Shown: positions 28,390-38,225, counted from the first letter of the stretch. The stretch is DNA of 64,000 nt from Microlunatus sagamiharensis (GCF_900105785.1 NZ_LT629799.1:3224001-3288000), one strand, 5' to 3'. Notes: generated by a model not told the origin, from the sequence alone. Numbers and translations are program-made.

Positions 28390-29466
28390 TCAGGGCCCGG
28401 GGAATCTCCGGACGCGCCCCCACCACAGCGAGAGGCCGAGCGCCGTGGCCACCAGCAGGCCGCCCGCGCCGGCGAACCACGAGGCGACGTCGACGTCCTC
28501 GCGGGCGACCGTGACGTGGGTCGGGAGGTCGCCGAGCGCCTCGGCGAGCTGGTCGGCGTTCTCCGCGCGGTAGTACTGCCCGCCGGTCGTCTCGGCCACG
28601 CCCTGCAGCGCGGGCTCGTCGATCACGAGCGGGCTCCGCCCGCCGAACCGTCCGCCGCCGCCCCCGCCGAAGCCGCCCCCGCCGTACCCGCCGCCGCCGT
28701 ACCCGAGACCGCCGGCCTGCTGCCCGGTGCAGGCCATCCGCGTGGGCGAGGTCGTGCCGAAGCCGATCGTGAAGACCCGCAGGCCGCGCACCGCCGCCGC
28801 CTCGGCCGCCGTCGCCGGGGCGGGTCCCTGGGTGTTCGCGCCGTCGGTCAGCACCACGACCACGTCGGGCGCGACGCCGTCGCGCTGCGCGGTCTCGGCG
28901 TCCACGCCGCTGGGGGCGACGGTCGGGTCGACCAGGGCGATCGCGTCGACCGAGGTGAGGATCGCCGAGCCGATGGCCGTGCCGCGCGCCGTGGACAGCG
29001 CGCCGATCGCCTCGACCAGGGCATCGGTGTCGGTGGTCGGCGCCACCCGCACGCCGGCCACGCCGGCGAAGGCCACGAGCCCGATCTTGACGTCGCCGCC
29101 CTCGGACTCGATGAACCTGGTCGCCGCCTGCTGGGCCACCGTGAGCCGGTTGGGCTCGACGTCGGTGGCGCACATCGAGCCCGACACGTCCATCGCCAGC
29201 ATGATCGTGGTCGAGTCCGAGGCGACCGGCACGCGGGCCTGCGGCCGGGCGGCGGCCACCGCGACGAGGACGAGGCCGAGCAGGAGCAGCGCGGGCGGCA
29301 GCAGCCGGACGCGGCGGGAGCGCGGCGGCAGCGCCTCGCGCACCAGCGCGATCGAGGTGACCCGTACGGCGGCCGCCCGGCGGCGGCGCCGCCCGAGCCA
29401 GGCCACCGCGAGCAGCAGCGGGACGACGAGCAGCGACAGCAGGGCCCAGGGCCAGGCGAGGGTCAC
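28390..29466 (-). CDS. VWA domain membrane protein (BatA-like) with glycine-rich insertion
   Basis: A 358-residue protein: N-terminal membrane helices (PWALLSLLVVPLLLAVAWLG and LLPPALLLLGLVLVAVAAA), a von Willebrand A domain from about residue 85 with the metal site AMDVSGSMCATD and VVVVLTDGANT, and a C-terminal helix ending in a short tail. It belongs to the aerotolerance-type VWA proteins that work with MoxR ATPases and DUF58 proteins. A run of about 26 residues near 225-255 is almost all Gly and Tyr/Phe (GLGYGGGGYGGGGFGGGG), not expected in the family. The GTG overlaps the upstream VWA stop as GTGA. It is the last gene of a five-gene operon. Confidence 0.88.
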   Translation of the reverse strand: MTLAWPWALLSLLVVPLLLAVAWLGRRRRRAAAVRVTSIALVREALPPRSRRVRLLPPALLLLGLVLVAVAAARPQARVPVASDSTTIMLAMDVSGSMCATDVEPNRLTVAQQAATRFIESEGGDVKIGLVAFAGVAGVRVAPTTDTDALVEAIGALSTARGTAIGSAILTSVDAIALVDPTVAPSGVDAETAQRDGVAPDVVVVLTDGANTQGPAPATAAEAAAVRGLRVFTIGFGTTSPTRMACTGQQAGGLGYGGGGYGGGGFGGGGGGRFGGRSPLVIDEPALQGVAETTGGQYYRAENADQLAEALGDLPTHVTVAREDVDVASWFAGAGGLLVATALGLSLWWGRVRRFPGP

Positions 29467-30464
29467 ACCAGCCTCCCGGTGCGCAGCACGGTCAGGGCCG
29501 CCCCGGCCACGAGGAGGGCGAGCGCGACCGCGGCGACGCCCCCGGCGAGGGGCACGTCCTGGCGCGCGACGGTGAGCCGCAGGTCGATGCCCGAGGCCAC
29601 GTCGTCGAGCTCGGCCGCGTCGGAGGCCGGGTGGTACGCCCCACCGGTCGTCTCCGCGAGCGCGGTGAGCCGGTCGGCGTCCAGCGCGGTGCGGATCGAG
29701 TAGCCGTCGACCTGCACGTCCGCGCCGGCGGCCGTGCCCACCCCGACGGTCTCGAGGTGGACGCCGGCGTTCTGGGCCAGCGTCGCCGCCTGCTCCGCTG
29801 CGGCGTCGGCCGTGCCGCCGGCGCCACCGGCCGCCCCGCCGTCGGAGAGCAGCACGATCGTCGCCGAGCCCCACTGCCCGATGTCGGGCAGCGACCCGTC
29901 CTCGCCGACCGTCACCGCCCTGCCGGTGATCGCGCTGAGCGAGCCGAGGATCGCCGCGGCGAGCGAGGTGCCGCCCGAGAGGCGGAGGTTCTGCACGGCG
30001 GCCTTCGTGACCGCGCGGTCGGCGGTCGGCGGCGAGGTCGTCAGCGCGCCCTGGTCGAAGCCGACGACGCCGATGTCGACGGTGCCCGGCTGGGCGTCGA
30101 CGAACGCGTCCGCCACCTGCTGCGCCGCGGCCAGGCGGTTCGGGGCCACGTCGGTCGCCCCCATGCTGTTCGACACGTCCATGGCCAGGACCACTGTGCC
30201 CGCGCTGCGACCCACCGGCAGGGCGGCGGCCGGCCCGGCCCACGCGAGCGCGAGCAGCAGCACCCCGCCGAGGCTCAGCCAGCGGCCGAGCGGCAGCACG
30301 GCCCGTGTGCGCCGCCCGGGCACCGAGACCCCGGCCGCGGCCAGGGCGGCGCCCCGGCTCCGGGTCAGGCGTACGGCGAGCGCGACCAGGGCGGCCGCGA
30401 CCAGCAGGCCGACGACGAGCAGCACCGGGTGCGCGACGCTGAGCGCCCCGCCGTCGTCGTTCAC
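29463..30464 (-). CDS. VWA domain membrane protein (BatA/BatB-like)
   Basis: A 333-residue paralogue of the next gene: helices VAHPVLLVVGLLVAAALVALAV and LSLGGVLLLALAWAGPAAA, a VWA domain with the metal site AMDVSNSMGATD and ATIVLLSDGGA, and a C-terminal helix (GGVAAVALALLVAGAALTVL). VWA proteins of this type are thought to be chaperone-like partners of MoxR ATPases at the membrane. It overlaps DUF58 upstream (GTGA 30461-30464) and the other VWA gene downstream (GTGA 29463-29466), so the operon is tightly coupled. Confidence 0.9.
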   Translation of the reverse strand: MNDDGGALSVAHPVLLVVGLLVAAALVALAVRLTRSRGAALAAAGVSVPGRRTRAVLPLGRWLSLGGVLLLALAWAGPAAALPVGRSAGTVVLAMDVSNSMGATDVAPNRLAAAQQVADAFVDAQPGTVDIGVVGFDQGALTTSPPTADRAVTKAAVQNLRLSGGTSLAAAILGSLSAITGRAVTVGEDGSLPDIGQWGSATIVLLSDGGAAGGAGGTADAAAEQAATLAQNAGVHLETVGVGTAAGADVQVDGYSIRTALDADRLTALAETTGGAYHPASDAAELDDVASGIDLRLTVARQDVPLAGGVAAVALALLVAGAALTVLRTGRLV

Positions 30465-31480
30465 CGCGCCTGCCCCGGGACGCCTCGGCGGGTGCGCGCG
30501 AGGACGTCGACGAGCGTGGTCACCAGGTCGGCGTCGGTCCCGACGCGGTGCAGCGCGACGCCGGCCCGGCGCGTCCCGGTCCGCAGCTCGTCCTCGCGCC
30601 GGTCCACGCCCTCGCCGAACCGCGACCGGAACCACGGGTCGCCCGAGTCGACGAGCAGCTGCTCCCCCGTCTCGGCGTCCTCGACGACGACGAGCCCGAC
30701 GTCGGGCAGCGCGTCGTCGGCGGCGTCGACCACGCGCAGCGCGACCACCTCGTTGCGGTGGGCCAGGCGGACCAGGGGCCGCTGCCAGTCGCCGGTGCCG
30801 ATCAGGTCCGACACCACGACGACGAGGCTGCGGCGGGCCAGGCCGGCGACGGTGGTGAGCATCTCGGCGAGGTCGGTGGTCCCTGTGGCCTCGATGGGTC
30901 CGGGGGCACGACGCCACCAGCCGCGCGCCCGCCGGCGGACCGGCTCGACGCCCGAGCCCGGATCGGGGAGGGGGTCGGGCCGGTCCAGCTCGCGCGCGAT
31001 GCGCAGCGCCTGGTTGCGCCCGGTGCCCGGCGGCACGATCCGCGGCGACCCGGCCCCGTAGAGCACGGCGCCGACCCGGTTGCCCCCGCGCCCGAGCAGC
31101 CGCGCGAGCACCAGGGCCAGCTCGGTGAGCACCTCGGCCTTGCCGCGCCCGGTCCCACCGCCGTCCCGGCCGCCGCCGACCCGCATCGACGCGGACCGGT
31201 CGAGGACCAGCCACGAGGTCAGCTCGCGGTCCTCGGTGTGCTCGCGGACCTGCGGCTCGTCGAGGCGGGCGGTGACGTTCCAGTCGATGTGGCGCGCGTC
31301 GTCGCCGTCGGTGTACGCGCGGAGCCCGGCGAGGTCGAGCCCGCTGCCGCGCCGGCTCGTGCGGTAGCCGCCCTGGACCCGCCCGTCGAGCTGCCGCAGC
31401 ACCCGCCACTCGAGGCGGTGCAGCAGCGCGTCCGGGGTCGGGCCGGCGCTCACCGGCGTCGACGGGAGGTCGAGAGGCAC
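30461..31480 (-). CDS. DUF58 domain protein
   Basis: A 339-residue soluble protein. The DUF58 core is plain: GYRTSRRGSGLDLAGLRAYTDGDDARHIDWNVTAR is characteristic (shown at residues about 40-74 in part), followed by a VWA-like half with LVLDRSASMRVGGG near 93 and VVVVSDLIG near 220. DUF58 proteins occur with MoxR and VWA proteins in complexes implicated in stress tolerance and assembly of membrane or periplasmic partners. The GTG start is 3 bp after the MoxR stop, and the stop overlaps the VWA gene. Confidence 0.92.
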   Translation of the reverse strand: MPLDLPSTPVSAGPTPDALLHRLEWRVLRQLDGRVQGGYRTSRRGSGLDLAGLRAYTDGDDARHIDWNVTARLDEPQVREHTEDRELTSWLVLDRSASMRVGGGRDGGGTGRGKAEVLTELALVLARLLGRGGNRVGAVLYGAGSPRIVPPGTGRNQALRIARELDRPDPLPDPGSGVEPVRRRARGWWRRAPGPIEATGTTDLAEMLTTVAGLARRSLVVVVSDLIGTGDWQRPLVRLAHRNEVVALRVVDAADDALPDVGLVVVEDAETGEQLLVDSGDPWFRSRFGEGVDRREDELRTGTRRAGVALHRVGTDADLVTTLVDVLARTRRGVPGQAR

Positions 31481-31483
31481 GGC

Positions 31484-32520
<1,037 letters not shown>

Positions 32521-32524
<4 letters not shown>

Positions 32525-33465
32525 ATCTGGGGTCCTCCTCCTGGTCCGGTCCCGTCCCCGCCACCGGCCAGCGCGGTGGCGATGGGCACCGCGAAGCCGA
32601 TGCCGGCCCACGCCTCGTCCTTGCCGGGGTCGGCGATCGACACGACCACCCCGACCAGCAGCCCCTGGCGGTCGAGCAGGGGCCCGCCCGAGCTGCCCGG
32701 GTTGACCGCGGCGTCGAACTGGACCAGCCCCTTGACCGTGCCGCTGCGGGTCCGGCTCGTGCGGTCGAGGCCGGAGACGATGCCCGAGGTCGTCGTCTGC
32801 CGCAGGCCCAGCGGGTTGCCGATGGCCACCACGTCGGCGCCGACCGCCGGCGGTCCGCCGATCGCCGCCGGGACGACGACCTCCGGCAGCTTCTGCGGCT
32901 CGAGGACCGCGGTGTCGTTGCGCGGGTCGGCCGACGCGACCTCCGCGCGGCTCCGGGTGCCGTCGGCGAAGACCACCGTCAGGTCGCCCCCGCCGGCGAT
33001 GACGTGGTTGGCCGTGAGGACGAGCCCCTTGTCGGTCACCACCGTCCCCGACCCCAACGAGCCCCGCGAGGTCGTCACGAGGACGACCGACGGCACGAGG
33101 CGGGTGTAGAGGTCGGTCGTCGCCAGCGGCGTCGCGCTCGCCCGCGGGGTCGGGCTCGGCGACGGGCTGCTGCGCTGGTCGAGGGCCGCCGAGGTCGACC
33201 CGAGCCGGAAGGCGAGGGTCCCGATCACCGCCATCGCGACCACGAGCACCGCCCCGGCCGCGACGAGCCAGCGCCACGACGACGTGCGCCCGCCCCCGTT
33301 CCCGGAGCCGGACGCGACGACGTCCTCGACCGCGTCCCCTGAGCCGGACCCGACCACGATCCCTGAGCCTGTCGAAGGGCCGCTCCCGGCACCCTCCGCA
33401 CCCGCCCGCTCGCCGGCCCCTGGCGCACGGAACCCGCGCAGCCGACCAGCCCCGCGGGGGTCCAT
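32521..33465 (-). CDS. Membrane-anchored trypsin-like serine protease (HtrA/S1C type, no PDZ)
   Basis: A 314-residue protein with a disordered Gly/Ser-rich cytoplasmic N-terminus, one membrane helix (WRWLVAAGAVLVVAMAVIGTLAF, about 63-85), a Ser/Pro linker, and an exported trypsin-like domain: His in LVLTANHVIAGG, Asp in DPRNDTAVLE, Ser in NPGSSGGPLL. No PDZ domain follows, unlike full HtrA/DegP. The N-terminal tail contains the dispersed 19-mer repeat read antisense (33361-33379). A TAGGCT hexamer lies 7 nt before the ATG, suggesting a leaderless operon start. It heads the MoxR-DUF58-VWA operon, so it may act in envelope quality control. Confidence 0.92.
33337..33379 (+). repeat. Dispersed repeat copy inside the protease gene
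   Basis: The exact 19-mer CCCTGAGCCTGTCGAAGGG is at 33361-33379, with a 9-bp partial copy at 33337-33345. It lies in the part of the protease gene that encodes the cytoplasmic Gly/Ser-rich tail and is read antisense (GPSTGSGI). Confidence 0.9.
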
Positions 33466-33620
33466 GCCGCCCAGCCTAAGGACGCTGCCTAGCCCCGGTC
33501 TGGGCGTCGACGGGTCTGCGGCCGTGGGGCTCGCACTGATCCGGGTGGGCGGGGTCCCGAGAGTTGGTGGCCTCCGGCACGCTGTGCGGGACCGTCGACC
33601 GACCCCGGAGGCCCGCCCGC

Positions 33621-34448
33621 ATGGACCGCAAGACCATCGTCATCACCGGCGCCAGCGACGGCATCGGCGCCGCCGCGGCCCGCGAGCTCAAGCGCGAGGG
33701 CCACGAGGTCGTGCTCGTGGGGCGCTCGCCGGCCAAGACCGGGGCGCTGGCCGCCGAGCTGGGCGCGCCGTCGTACACGAGCGACTTCGCCGACCTCGAC
33801 GACGTGCGCCGCCTCGCCGGCGAGCTCGGCACGAACCACCCGCGCATCGACGTCCTCGCCAACAACGCGGGCGGGATCATGGGCCACCGGTCGCTGACCA
33901 CGGACGGCTTCGAGTCGACCTTCCAGGTCAACCACCTGGCCCCGTTCCTGCTCACGAACCTGCTCCTGCCGACCCTGACCAGCAGCCGCGCGACGGTGGT
34001 GCAGACGGCCAGCATCGCGGCCCGGCTCTTCGGCCACGTCGACCTCGACGACCTCCAGCTCGAGCGCGGCTACAGCCCCGACCGGGCGTACGGCAACGGC
34101 AAGCTGGAGAACATCCTCTTCACCCGCGAGCTCGACCGCCGTCACTCGGCGGACGGGATCGCGGCGGCGGCCTTCCACCCCGGCGTCGTCGGCACGAGCT
34201 TCGCGCGGGACACGACGCACCCGATGCGCTTCCTCTACCACACCCCGGTGATCAAGAACCTGTTCACGATCAGCCCGGAGCGCGGCGCGAAGGGCCTCGT
34301 CTGGCTGGCCACCCAGGAGCCCGGGCGCGACTGGCCGACGGGTGAGTACTTCGAGCGCAACAAGGTCGCGAAGTCCAACCCGCAGGCTCGCGACGCCGAC
34401 CTCGCCCGCGGCCTGTGGGACCGCAGCGCGGAGCTCGTCGGGCTCTGA
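33621..34448 (+). CDS. Short-chain dehydrogenase/reductase
   Basis: A 275-residue SDR. The cofactor site is TIVITGASDGIGAAAAREL at the N-terminus with LVGRSPAKTGAL after strand 2 (Arg suggests NADP preference), NNAGG near residue 83, and a YGNGKLENILFTREL segment in place of the usual YxxxK: the motif YSPDRAYGNGK puts Tyr and Lys at the right distance. ATG 33621 follows GGAGG by 9 nt. It is divergent from the protease operon and followed by a DUF3592 gene. The closest character is retinol dehydrogenase/WW-oxidoreductase-like SDRs; substrate unknown. Confidence 0.88.
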   Translation: MDRKTIVITGASDGIGAAAARELKREGHEVVLVGRSPAKTGALAAELGAPSYTSDFADLDDVRRLAGELGTNHPRIDVLANNAGGIMGHRSLTTDGFESTFQVNHLAPFLLTNLLLPTLTSSRATVVQTASIAARLFGHVDLDDLQLERGYSPDRAYGNGKLENILFTRELDRRHSADGIAAAAFHPGVVGTSFARDTTHPMRFLYHTPVIKNLFTISPERGAKGLVWLATQEPGRDWPTGEYFERNKVAKSNPQARDADLARGLWDRSAELVGL

Positions 34449-34488
34449 CCCGGGTCAAGGCCGCCCGTCGCTGCTAGCGTCCGGCGGC

Positions 34489-34962
34489 ATGTCCTTCGGC
34501 CGAGGGTTCCGGCTCGTCGCCGTCGCGCTCGGCGGGCTGGCCGTCGTGCTGACGATCGTCTGCGTGGTGGACGTGGTGCGTACGCGCGCCTTCCTCGCCG
34601 AGAGCGCCGTCGCCACCGGGCAGGTCGTCGAGCTGGTCGAGCGTCAGAGCTGCCGCGACGACGACCAGGACGAGGACCGCGACCGAGAGGTCTGCAGCAC
34701 CATCTGGGCCCCGCGGATCGTCTTCACCGCCGAGGACGGCCGTGACGTCGACTTCGTCTCGGCGGTCGCCGAGGCCCCGCCCGCGTACGCGGAGGGCGAC
34801 CTCGTGGACGTCCGCTACGACCCGCGCCGCCCGGCGCAGGCGCGGGTCGACTCGGTGATGGGGCTCTGGCTCGCCGCGATCGTCACCGGCGCCCTCGCGG
34901 CGGTGTTCGCGGGGATGTGCGCGATCTGGATGGTGCTCGCGGTCAGGTTCCGGCGGGAGTGA
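34489..34962 (+). CDS. DUF3592 family membrane protein
   Basis: A 157-residue protein with two membrane helices (VAVALGGLAVVLTIVCVVDVV near the N-terminus and MGLWLAAIVTGALAAVFAGM near the C-terminus) bracketing an extracytoplasmic beta-rich domain: ATGQVVELVERQ, IVFTAEDGRDVDFV and YAEGDLVDVRYDPRRPAQARVD. This is the DUF3592 pattern; function is unknown. ATG 34489 has a TAGCGT hexamer 8 nt upstream and no Shine-Dalgarno site. A long inverted repeat begins at its stop. Confidence 0.82.
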   Translation: MSFGRGFRLVAVALGGLAVVLTIVCVVDVVRTRAFLAESAVATGQVVELVERQSCRDDDQDEDRDREVCSTIWAPRIVFTAEDGRDVDFVSAVAEAPPAYAEGDLVDVRYDPRRPAQARVDSVMGLWLAAIVTGALAAVFAGMCAIWMVLAVRFRRE

Positions 34963-35055
34963 TCTGCTGACTTCGGCTCACTCGATGTCGGGCGGCCGTC
35001 GCGCTGAGCGTGGCCCGACGCGTCGCCGCCCGTCGAGTGAGGCGAAGTCAGCAGA
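34963..35055. repeat. Inverted repeat element (family copy 1)
   Basis: Terminal arms 34963-34985 and 35033-35055 match over 23 bp with one mismatch; a second stem pairs GGGCGGC (34990-34996) with GCCGCCC (35025-35031). The arm core GACTTCGGCTCACTCGA is shared, with few changes, by the element at 61307-61393. It fills a convergent intergenic gap. Confidence 0.9.
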
Positions 35056-35074
35056 CGACCCGGTCAAGGGCCGG

Positions 35075-35905
35075 TCATTCGTCGAAGTCGGTGCTCCGGC
35101 TGAGCGTCTCCCACTGGTCGACCTCGTCGAGCAGGGCGTGCAGCGCCGTCCGGAAGTTGTCCGAGGCGTCGTTGCCGAGCAGCAGCATGTACGGCGGCTG
35201 GTCCGACTCGACGGCCTCGATGAGCGCGGCGGCGGCCTTGGCCGGGTCGCCCGGCTGGGTGCCGTGGACCGTGTCGTTCTCCTTGCGGCGCTTGCCCGCG
35301 GTGTCGGCGTAGTCGGCGATCGGCTCGGTCGACTGCGTCAGCGAACGTCCGGCGAAGTCGGTGCGGAACCCGCCCGGCTCGACGACCATCGCGCGGATCC
35401 CGAGCGGGGCGACCTCCTTGCGCAGCGAGAGGGTCAGCGCCTCGACCGCGGCCTTGACCGCGGCGTAGTAGCCCGAGCCCTCCGGCGCGACGCGCGCGCC
35501 GATCGAGGAGAGGTTCACGATCGTGCCGGAGCGGCGCTCGCGCATCGCCGGCAGCACGGCCTTCGTCAGCCGGACGGTGCCGAAGACGTGGGTCTCGAAG
35601 AGCTGGCGCACGTCGGCGTCCACGCCCTCCTCGAGGGCGCTGCGGTAGCCGTAGCCGGCGTTGTTCACCAGCACGTCCACGCCGCCGAACCGCTCCTCCG
35701 CGGCCCGCACCGCCGCGCCCACCTGCGCGTCGTCGGTGACGTCGAGCGCCACAGCCAGCGCCGTCTCGGGATGCGCGTCGGCCAGGTCCTGCACCGACGC
35801 GACGTCGCGCGCGGTGACGACGACGTCGTGCCCGCGGTCGAGGACGGCCTCGGCGAACGCGCGCCCGAGGCCGGTGGAGCAGCCGGTGATCAGCCAGGTG
35901 GTCAT
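35075..35905 (-). CDS. Short-chain dehydrogenase/reductase
   Basis: A 276-residue classical SDR: TTWLITGCSTGLGRAFAEAVL (cofactor site), VVTARD after strand 2, LVNNAGYGYRSALEEG near residue 80, catalytic Ser in IVNLSSIGARVAPEGSGYYAAVKAAVEALT with the YxxxK pair (Y-Y-A-A-V-K), and VVEPGGFRTDF. It resembles actinobacterial oxidoreductases acting on hydroxyacyl or steroid-like substrates, but no substrate can be named. A CAGGGT hexamer lies 6 nt before the ATG, so the transcript may be leaderless. It lies 47 bp downstream of the two epoxide hydrolase genes in the same direction. Confidence 0.9.
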   Translation of the reverse strand: MTTWLITGCSTGLGRAFAEAVLDRGHDVVVTARDVASVQDLADAHPETALAVALDVTDDAQVGAAVRAAEERFGGVDVLVNNAGYGYRSALEEGVDADVRQLFETHVFGTVRLTKAVLPAMRERRSGTIVNLSSIGARVAPEGSGYYAAVKAAVEALTLSLRKEVAPLGIRAMVVEPGGFRTDFAGRSLTQSTEPIADYADTAGKRRKENDTVHGTQPGDPAKAAAALIEAVESDQPPYMLLLGNDASDNFRTALHALLDEVDQWETLSRSTDFDE

Positions 35906-35952
35906 GCGTCCACCCTGCCTCACCGACGAGCGTCGCTCGGGGCGCGGGTCCC

Positions 35953-37056
35953 TCAGGCCAGGGCAAGCGCCGCGCGCACCCCCGCCACGTAGTCGTCCGG
36001 GCGCTCCCACGCGGCGAAGTGCCCGCCCGCGTCGTGCTCGCGCCACGACCGGACGTCGTAGAAGCGTTCGGCCCACGACCGCGGGGCACCGACGAGGTCG
36101 TGCGGGAAGAGCGTGAACGCCGTGGGCACGGCGGTCCGGCCCGAGCGCCCCGAGGTGGACCGCTCGACGTACGGGGTGAACGACGTCTCGATCGCGCCGG
36201 TCGTCCAGTAGGCCATGACCCAGGTGAGCAGCTCGTCGGGGCTGAACACCGATCCGACGTCGCCGCCGCAGTCGGTCCAGGACCGCAGCTTCTCGACGAC
36301 CCACGCCGCCAGCCCGGCCGGGGAGTCGCCCAGCCCGACGGCGAGCGTGTGCGGCTTGGTCGACTGCTCGTGCCCGTACGCCCCCTCGGCCGCCTGCCAC
36401 GCGTGTCCTCGGGCGACGTACGCCTCCTCCTCGGGCGTCAGGTCGGTCGGCGGTTCGACCAGGTAGTGCTGCTGGGGCGCGTCGGTCAGGTGCAGCGCGG
36501 CGACCCGGTCCGGGTGCTGCTGCGCGAGCGCCCTGGCCACGTTGGCCCCCACGTCGCCGGCGGAGAGGACGAAGCGCTCGACCCCGAGCTCCGGCAGCGC
36601 AGCGGCGAGGGCCGACGCGATGGCCACGGAGGACAGGCCGCCCCGGGCGACCGGCGCCGCGAAGGGGTAGCCGGGCAGCGCCGGGACGACCACGTCGACG
36701 TCCCCGAGCAGCGGGAGCACCCGCTCGAAGCGCAGCACCGAGTCGGGCCAGCCGTGCAGCAGCACCACGGTCGGCGCGTCCGGGCGCCCGCTGCGGACGT
36801 GGACCGCCCGGACGGGCACCTCGGCGTCCTCGGTCAGGACCCACGGCAGGTCGCGCGGCCGCGCCTCGTGCGGGCGCCAGTCGTAGCGCTCGCGCCAGTG
36901 GTCGACCAGGTCGGCCAGGAAGTCGGCGTCGGTCCCGCGGTCCCAGCCGTGCCCGGACGGCAGGGTCACCCGCCGGTACGCGGCGAGGCGCCTCCGCAGG
37001 TCGTCGAGCTCGTCGTCGGGGACGCGCGGCGGCGCGGCGGCCGTTCCGGTGGTCAC
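35953..37056 (-). CDS. Epoxide hydrolase (EHN domain), downstream copy
   Basis: A 367-residue alpha/beta hydrolase with the N-terminal EHN lid domain (residues about 10-95; DELDDLRRRLAAYRR, VDHWRERYDWRPHEA) typical of microsomal/juvenile-hormone-type epoxide hydrolases. The oxyanion motif is LLHGWPDSVLRFE near residue 108; the nucleophile Asp lies in VLSAGDVGANVARAL near 180, differing from the usual GGDWG. It ends GGHFAAWERPDDYV with the catalytic His. GTG 37056 is chosen for its GTGA overlap with the upstream paralogue; an in-frame GTG at 37059 is equally possible. Confidence 0.88.
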   Translation of the reverse strand: MTTGTAAAPPRVPDDELDDLRRRLAAYRRVTLPSGHGWDRGTDADFLADLVDHWRERYDWRPHEARPRDLPWVLTEDAEVPVRAVHVRSGRPDAPTVVLLHGWPDSVLRFERVLPLLGDVDVVVPALPGYPFAAPVARGGLSSVAIASALAAALPELGVERFVLSAGDVGANVARALAQQHPDRVAALHLTDAPQQHYLVEPPTDLTPEEEAYVARGHAWQAAEGAYGHEQSTKPHTLAVGLGDSPAGLAAWVVEKLRSWTDCGGDVGSVFSPDELLTWVMAYWTTGAIETSFTPYVERSTSGRSGRTAVPTAFTLFPHDLVGAPRSWAERFYDVRSWREHDAGGHFAAWERPDDYVAGVRAALALA

Positions 37057-38219
37057 CACGGCAGCGCCCCCAGCCCGGCGCGGAGCTCGGCGACGTAGGT
37101 CTCCGGCACCTCGAGCATCGGGAAGTGCCCGCCGCGCTCGACGACGCGGAACGAGCGCAGATCGGTGTAGCGGCGCTCGACCCAGGGCCGCGGGAGCTTC
37201 TCGATGTCGGCCGGGAAGACCGTCACCGCGCTCGGGACCGTGATCTCGCCGGACTCGTCGGGCGGGCTGTTCTCCCAGTAGAAGCGGGCCGACGACGCGG
37301 CCGTCGCCGACAGCCAGTACAAGGTGACCAGGTCGAGGACCTGGTCGCGGCTGACCGCCGTCTCCAGGTCGCCGTCGTGGTCGGTCCAGGCCCAGAGCTT
37401 GTCGAGCACCCAGGTCAGCTGCCCGACCGGGGAGTCGGTGAGCGCGTAGCCGATCGTCTGCGGGCGGGTCGACTGCTCCATCGAGTAGCCGCGCCCGTGG
37501 TCCATGAAGTCCTGCCGGTCGCGCAGCCAGCCGCGCTCCTGCTCGCTCAGGGGCCCGTACGCCTCGGGGTCGCCGGGCGCCTCCACGTACGGGGTGAAGC
37601 TGTGCACGCCGGCGACCCGCTCGGCGTGCCGGACGGCCAGGCCCGCGGTGACCCGCGCGCCCCAGTCGCCGCCCGCGGCGTAGAAGCGGTCGTAGCCCAG
37701 CCGCGTCATGAGCTCGGCCCACGCGTCGGCGGTGCGTTCGGCGCTCCAGCCGGGGCTGCTCGGACGGGTCCCGAAGCCGTAGCCGGGGAGCGACGGTGCG
37801 ACGACGTGGAAGGCCGGTTGGTCGGGGTCGTCGGGGTTCGCGAGCGCGTCGGCGACGGCCAGCGGTTCGAGGACCGCGCTCGGCCAGCCGTGCGTGATCA
37901 CCAGCGGCTTCGCGTCCGGCCGGGGCGAGCGGACGTGCAGCAGGTGGACCTCCTGCCCGTCGACCTCGGTCAGCGCCTGCCCGTGCGCGTTCAGCGCCGA
38001 CTCGACCGGGCGCCAGTCGTACGCCAGCCAGGCCTCGACGAGCTCCCGCACGTACGCCAGCGGCGGTCCCTGCTGCCAGCTCGCGCTCGTGCCGTCCGAG
38101 ACGGTCTCGCGCTCGGGCCACCGGGTGCGGCGCAGGCGCTCGCGGAGGTCGTCGAGCGCCTCCTCGGGGACGTGCAGCGCGAAGGGACGGACCAGGTCGT
38201 TCTCGGCGTGGCTCGACAC
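37053..38219 (-). CDS. Epoxide hydrolase (EHN domain), upstream copy
   Basis: A 388-residue epoxide hydrolase: EHN domain at about 5-110 (ALDDLRERLRRTRWPE, LVEAWLAYDWRPVES), THGWPSAVLEP oxyanion site, nucleophile Asp in AAGGDWGARVTAGLA near 180, and the catalytic His in VERGGHFPMLEVPE near 370. It opens epoxides to diols by a covalent ester intermediate. GTG 38219 is chosen because a promoter-like TACGTT (38226-38231) sits 6 nt upstream, with TTGACG 18 bp before that; an ATG at 38264 would lie upstream of the promoter. It is coupled to a second epoxide hydrolase gene and divergent from a CGNR protein. Confidence 0.92.
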   Translation of the reverse strand: MSSHAENDLVRPFALHVPEEALDDLRERLRRTRWPERETVSDGTSASWQQGPPLAYVRELVEAWLAYDWRPVESALNAHGQALTEVDGQEVHLLHVRSPRPDAKPLVITHGWPSAVLEPLAVADALANPDDPDQPAFHVVAPSLPGYGFGTRPSSPGWSAERTADAWAELMTRLGYDRFYAAGGDWGARVTAGLAVRHAERVAGVHSFTPYVEAPGDPEAYGPLSEQERGWLRDRQDFMDHGRGYSMEQSTRPQTIGYALTDSPVGQLTWVLDKLWAWTDHDGDLETAVSRDQVLDLVTLYWLSATAASSARFYWENSPPDESGEITVPSAVTVFPADIEKLPRPWVERRYTDLRSFRVVERGGHFPMLEVPETYVAELRAGLGALPW

Positions 38220-38225
38220 CAGCAC

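Noticed and set aside
28644-28725. Short tandem repeat or CRISPR-like array in the VWA gene
   Set aside because: The repeat is a translated glycine-rich run without spacers of constant length.
35064-36089. Additional minus-strand gene overlapping the SDR and epoxide hydrolase junction
   Set aside because: The translation is Arg-rich and lacks domain features; it is a different frame of the two real genes.
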